Shown piece by piece: positions 6,110 to 9,452 of a stretch of DNA of 9,452 nt (within the stretch, counting starts at the first letter, position 1; every line of letters begins with the position of its first letter). The stretch is from Oscillospiraceae bacterium. Its GTDB lineage: Bacteria > Bacillota > Clostridia > UBA1381. The stretch is from NCBI GenBank assembly GCA_020860985.1, contig JAJBTG010000198.1:1-9452 (forward strand), read 5' to 3'. Both the position numbers and the translations under genes were made by a program. The notes beneath the pieces are model-generated. The model was not told where the DNA came from and made no database searches. It saw only the letters and a program-made list of their open reading frames with translations.

Positions 6110-7006
6110 TTATTTCGGATACAGCGGATTATCCGCTTTATAATTAAACTTTCCCTTATACTCCTTAACGCTGTACCATGTATGTTCTTTAAAGATTTTA
6201 TTCAAATACCGGGGTGTGAAGTCGAAGTCGTTGTATACAATATACAGCGGTCGATCAGTGTGTTCAAGTGAATCCTTTATCTTTTCGACGCGCCGATAAT
6301 TGCAGTATTCTATGAAGGTCATACCGACGTTCTTTTTAAATACTCAGCAAATATACTGCGGTGACATATGCAAATAATCCGCTATTTCGGTCAGAGAGCA
6401 TTTCCTATATATATTTCTGTTCACATAATTAAATACGTTTCCGAGTACCTGATTATCATTTTGCGGAGCTTTGTTTATCCTTGCCGAGGAATACAGACGA
6501 AAAATTGTTGTGAGTGCAACAACAAGCTCGCACCTGAAAGACATCTCATAATTCGGCTGCGCATATGTATACTCGTCCAACAATCTAATCATCATATTTC
6601 TGACATCGTTATGCTCCGTGTCGTGTACAATAAGACTTGTGTATGCGAGATTAAAGAAAAGCTCCGACTCCTTAAACGCGGAGGTTATCGATTTCCACGA
6701 ATACGGCAAATTATCCGGATTGAACACGCATATATAAAAGCTCAGCGGCACTCCGGGTTTGGTTGATTTAAAGCAATATTGTGAGCCTTTATTGATAAGT
6801 ATAATATCCCCGTCCGAGATTTCATGTTTCGCGTCCTTTTCACAAAAAATCCCCTTGCCGTGTGCCGTATAGGCAAGAACAATTTGACCGCTTACAACGG
6901 GAGTCATTTCATGTACAGTCGCGCTGTGCTCCATATGAAACCCGTTATGCTCTTTCAAAAATTCATCATCAAAGTAGAGCGTATGGGCATTTACTTTCGT
7001 TTGCAT
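6110..7006 (-). pseudogene. AraC-family regulator interrupted by an in-frame TGA
   Basis: The reading frame encodes a 298-codon AraC/XylS-type regulator, the usual length. It has an N-terminal cupin-like sugar-sensing domain (about residues 10-150; DGDIILINKGSQYCF is the typical barrel strand) and two C-terminal helix-turn-helix motifs (first at CSLTEIADYLHMSPQYIC, second around YNDFDFTPRYLNKIFKEHT). Codon 221 (6346-6344) is TGA where relatives have Arg (CGA), giving ...SPQYIC-stop-VFKKNVGMTF in one frame. The stop cuts off the first HTH end and all of the second, so the 220-residue product should not bind DNA normally. The start at 7006 has GAGGTG 6 nt upstream. The gene is divergent from the secreted GH43 gene, its likely target, and convergent with the cytoplasmic GH43. 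The TGA could be a sequencing error, since everything after it is well preserved. Confidence 0.9.
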
Positions 7007-7043
7007 AAATTTCACCTCTTTCGCGGATTGTCTTATAATTGTC

Positions 7044-7072
7044 ATTTTATCATGAACCGATTTACGCGTCAA
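7044..7072 (-). promoter_or_regulatory. Sigma-A promoter of the AraC-type regulator
   Basis: On the minus strand TTGACG (7072-7067), a 17-bp spacer and TAAAAT (7049-7044), about 38 nt before the ATG. ATGAACC at 7052-7058, in the spacer, is the inverted form of GGTTCAT at 7120-7126 in the facing promoter. Confidence 0.8.
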
Positions 7073-7107
7073 TACGATTTTTTTGGATTTTTATTTAGGT
7101 TTAAAAT

Positions 7108-7126
7108 TGAACGCATCAAGGTTCAT
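7108..7126 (+). promoter_or_regulatory. Candidate AraC-type binding site upstream of the secreted GH43
   Basis: TGAAC (7108-7112) and GTTCA (7121-7125) form an inverted repeat. The segment ATCAAGGTTC (7115-7124) recurs exactly at 4999-5008, upstream of the other GH43 gene, with TCGT following closely in both. The site ends 8 bp before the -35 box, the usual place for an activator. Confidence 0.4.
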
Positions 7127-7134
7127 TTCGTGCA

Positions 7135-7163
7135 TTGTAAATGAAATTATGACAATGTATAAT
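7135..7163 (+). promoter_or_regulatory. Sigma-A promoter of the secreted GH43 gene
   Basis: TTGTAA (7135-7140, a weak -35), a 17-bp spacer and a consensus TATAAT (7158-7163). A poor -35 with a good -10 fits an activator-dependent promoter, consistent with AraC control. Confidence 0.75.
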
Positions 7164-7174
7164 AAAATTATAAG

Positions 7175-7197
7175 GGCTCACATCAAGCTTGTGAGCT
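7175..7197 (+). other. Stem-loop at the 5' end of the secreted GH43 transcript
   Basis: GCTCACA (7176-7182) pairs with TGTGAGC (7190-7196) around a 7-nt loop, with a possible G-U pair added. It starts about 5 nt after the predicted transcription start, so the mRNA would begin with this hairpin. It may protect the message, or be an operator at DNA level. Confidence 0.5.
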
Positions 7198-7253
7198 GAA
7201 AGCGATACGGCTGTTTAATAAAATTTATTTTAACAGAAAAGGAGCATAATGTC

Positions 7254-9452
7254 ATGAAATTCAAAAAACTAATCAGCGCCGCAGTGTCGGCAATTATGTT
7301 GACATCGGCTTTTCCGGCTCTTGCGGACACGGGAACCGAAGAAATCGAAGAGGACACCGCATATCTTTTCCGTATTTCAGGGACAATCCGGACACCGGCA
7401 AAGCCATAGAGGAGCTTTGCTACGGTGTCAGCCGCGACGGATACAATTTCAGAGCGCTGAACGGCGGCGAAACAGTATTCACCTCATATCTCGGCACGGA
7501 GCATTTACGCGACCCGTTTGTTTTTGAGGGCGAGGACGGATATTTTTACATAGTCGTAACGGATATGAATTCCTCTACCGGTTGGGCAAGTCAATCGACC
7601 ATAGCAATCTACAAGACTGCCGACCTTATAAATATGGATGATGAAATTCTTATCGATTATAAAAATTTTGACGGCTTTGAGGACTGCAACAGAGCATGGG
7701 CTCCGCAGATAATATGGTGTCCGGACCATCAAAACGAAGACGGCACAACGGGCGCGTATATGATATACCTCACAATTCAAAACGCGTCCACCGCGGACAC
7801 AATAGGTACAGTCATGTACAAGCATTTTGCGACCGACCTTATGGACGCGTCAACCTACACTGTGCCGGAGTTCATATTGACAGGCGAGGAAAACGGCGAC
7901 TACGCGAGCGAGGGAGCTATTGACGGCGATATTATATATGATGAGATAAACAACCGTTGGCTGATGTATTTCGACGGCAGACGTATCGCCGTTTCCAACA
8001 GCGTGGACGGCACTTATACGGAGCTTGAGGAGCCGTACACAAAGGCGCATAGCGCCGCAAGGATTGAAGGCTCGAATATGTATAAGCTGCTCGACAAGGA
8101 TAACGAGGGCAAGGATAAATGGATATTCTGCGCCGACAGCTCAGCTTACGGAACGGGATTTTGCGTGTCCGTGACAAGTGATTTTGAAAACTACACCGAC
8201 CTTGAGGAGGGTACCGATTTCACATATGATTTCACACCGCGCCACGGGTATGTTATACCCATATCCGAGTCGGAGCTTACCGCCTTGTTTGAGGAATACG
8301 GATATTTGGATTTACCAAATCAATTTTCGGATAATCCTCTTGATGAGCTGACGCTCCCTTATACAGATTACGGCTATAAAATAGCGGGCAACATCACCCT
8401 GCCCGACAGCATTGACGGCTATGATGAAACAGTAACGTGGGAATCAAGCAACGAGTTAGTTATAAGCACGACAGAAACGGAGCTTACCGACGCAGAAAAA
8501 GCAAAGTACGGCTCCGCATATACGGTAATTCCGGCGGGTGTGGTAACGCGCGGTGATACGGACACCGCCGTGGTTCTTACTGCAACTGTTACGGTAGACG
8601 GCACCGAATATACAAAGGATTATCATGTAACGGTTAAGGCAAAGCCCGAAAAAACGTATAAGGAAATGTCCGACGACGGTGATTTCACGGGATACCTATA
8701 CGCGTCATTTATCGAACCGGCGGTTTCGGCGGCGTATCAGCAAACATTCTTTGCCATATCGGACGACGGCTTGAATTGGCAGGATCTCAACGGCAACCAA
8801 GCTGTTTTAACATCATCTATGGGTACGGGCGGCTTGCGTGACCATTATCTTTTGCGCTCGCCCGATGGCGACAGGTTCTATCTGCTTGCGACCGACCTCG
8901 ACTGTACAAGCGGAGATTGGACGGCATTTTCCGAAGAGGGCAGCAAGTACATAATGGTATGGGAGTCGGACGATCTTGTTAATTGGTCGGATCAGCGAAT
9001 GGTTAAGGTTGCCGATGACAACACCGGCTGCGCGTGGGCGCCCGAGGCTATTTATGACGAGATTACAGGCGAATACATTATGTATTGGTCGGGCACGGAT
9101 ATTAACGAGGAAAGCGACTCCTGCGGAAACAAGGTTGTGTATTATTCAAAGACGAGGGATTTCAATTCGATCACCGACCACCAGCAATTTGACTATCAGG
9201 TAGACACCGACGCGCGCGGACGGCACGAATACCACCCGCAGCTTTATCGATACCACAATGATACAGGGCAGCGACGGACTTTTCTACAGAGTGACGAAGT
9301 TTGAGGAAAGCTCGCCCCTGCACGTATTCGTTGACGCTGCCGAATACCAGCGAGGTGAATATAAGCGCCTTAGCACCAATCTTGCTAACACAGAATTTTT
9401 GTGCTCAGAGGGTCCCGGTTGGTTTAAGTTTAATGCCTATGATGCCGAAAGC
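7254..9452 (+). pseudogene. Secreted two-propeller GH43-like protein with two frameshifts, right end missing
   Basis: The ATG at 7254 (AAAAGGAG 9 nt upstream) opens a signal peptide, MKFKKLISAAVSAIMLTSAF with cleavage after ALA (24/25). The frame then hits TAG at 7408. Inserting one base near 7370 links ...TAYLF to YFRDNPDTGK and opens the next 1.85 kb. Near 9205-9222 one extra base shifts the frame back, joining ...DTDARG to GTNTTRSFIDTTMIQGSDG, open to the window edge. The corrected product (about 733 residues here) has propeller 1 (about 37-350; LRDPFVF, WAPQII, SEGAIDG), an Ig-like linker (about 362-465, from a bacterial Ig type), and propeller 2 (from about 470; LRDHYLL, WAPEAI, SEGPGWFKF). 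Both propellers are GH43-like, so it probably trims arabinose- or xylose-rich glycans outside the cell. It is divergent from the AraC regulator. The two indels cancel in frame, which suggests either assembly errors or recent decay. The Met at 7565 is internal and not a start. Confidence 0.85.

Noticed and set aside
6344..6346. TGA recoding (selenocysteine or reassigned TGA)
   Set aside because: The position is Arg in the family, no SECIS-like hairpin was seen, and TGA is used as a normal stop at the end of the RCC1-repeat gene right before its terminator.
6368..6766. Plus-strand 132-codon open frame over the AraC gene
   Set aside because: It lies opposite a clear AraC-family coding sequence and shows no family resemblance.
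7365..7375. Programmed -1 ribosomal frameshift in the secreted GH43 gene
   Set aside because: The site reads CTT TTC C in frame and does not fit the X XXY YYZ slippery heptamer, and no downstream pseudoknot is evident. A second, opposite shift would also be needed at about 9215.

Overview
The window looks like a piece of a Bacillota (Clostridia-type, probably gut or rumen anaerobe) chromosome. Nearly every gene has a strong AGGAGG-type ribosome binding site. The intergenic regions are AT-rich with clear sigma-A promoters (six have a 17-bp spacer), and rho-independent terminators are well formed. The protein families (small flavodoxin, FMN nitroreductase, RCC1-repeat protein, GH43 enzymes with an AraC regulator) fit the same group. 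No rRNA, tRNA, CRISPR array, insertion sequence or phage gene was seen.

Layout. Positions 1-2230 (minus strand) form a gene row read leftwards: FMN nitroreductase, small flavodoxin, then two tandem non-canonical sirtuins. The first sirtuin is broken by a one-base frameshift and the second runs off the left edge. A divergent TetR-family regulator (2432-2992, +) faces this row. The gap between them holds one promoter in each direction and three copies of a GCGACA-NN-TGTT operator-like motif. This is a self-contained, probably TetR-controlled flavin/NAD operon. Positions 3098-4750 (+) encode a 550-residue protein with seven RCC1 repeats, no signal peptide and an unrecognised beta-rich C-terminal region, ending at a strong terminator.

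Positions 5158-9452 are a carbohydrate-utilisation patch. It holds a single-domain cytoplasmic GH43 enzyme (+), a convergent AraC-family regulator (-) with an in-frame TGA inside its DNA-binding domain, and a divergent secreted protein (+) with two GH43-like propellers flanking an Ig-like domain. The secreted protein carries two single-base indels and runs off the right edge. A 10-bp sequence, ATCAAGGTTC, occurs upstream of both GH43 genes and may be the AraC site. Outside the cell the secreted protein would trim an arabinose-, xylose- or galactose-containing glycan; the cytoplasmic enzyme would finish the imported oligosaccharides.

Four lesions (two frameshifts in the secreted GH43 gene, one in a sirtuin, one nonsense codon in araC) in under 10 kb are unusual. 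They may be uncorrected assembly errors or real decay, and read-level evidence is needed to tell. The most interesting unit is the nitroreductase-flavodoxin-sirtuin operon. Both sirtuins have Gln where classical sirtuin deacetylases have the catalytic His, and both lack the usual PDFR loop. This recalls the ADP-ribosylating class M sirtuins, which are also linked to flavin enzymes.
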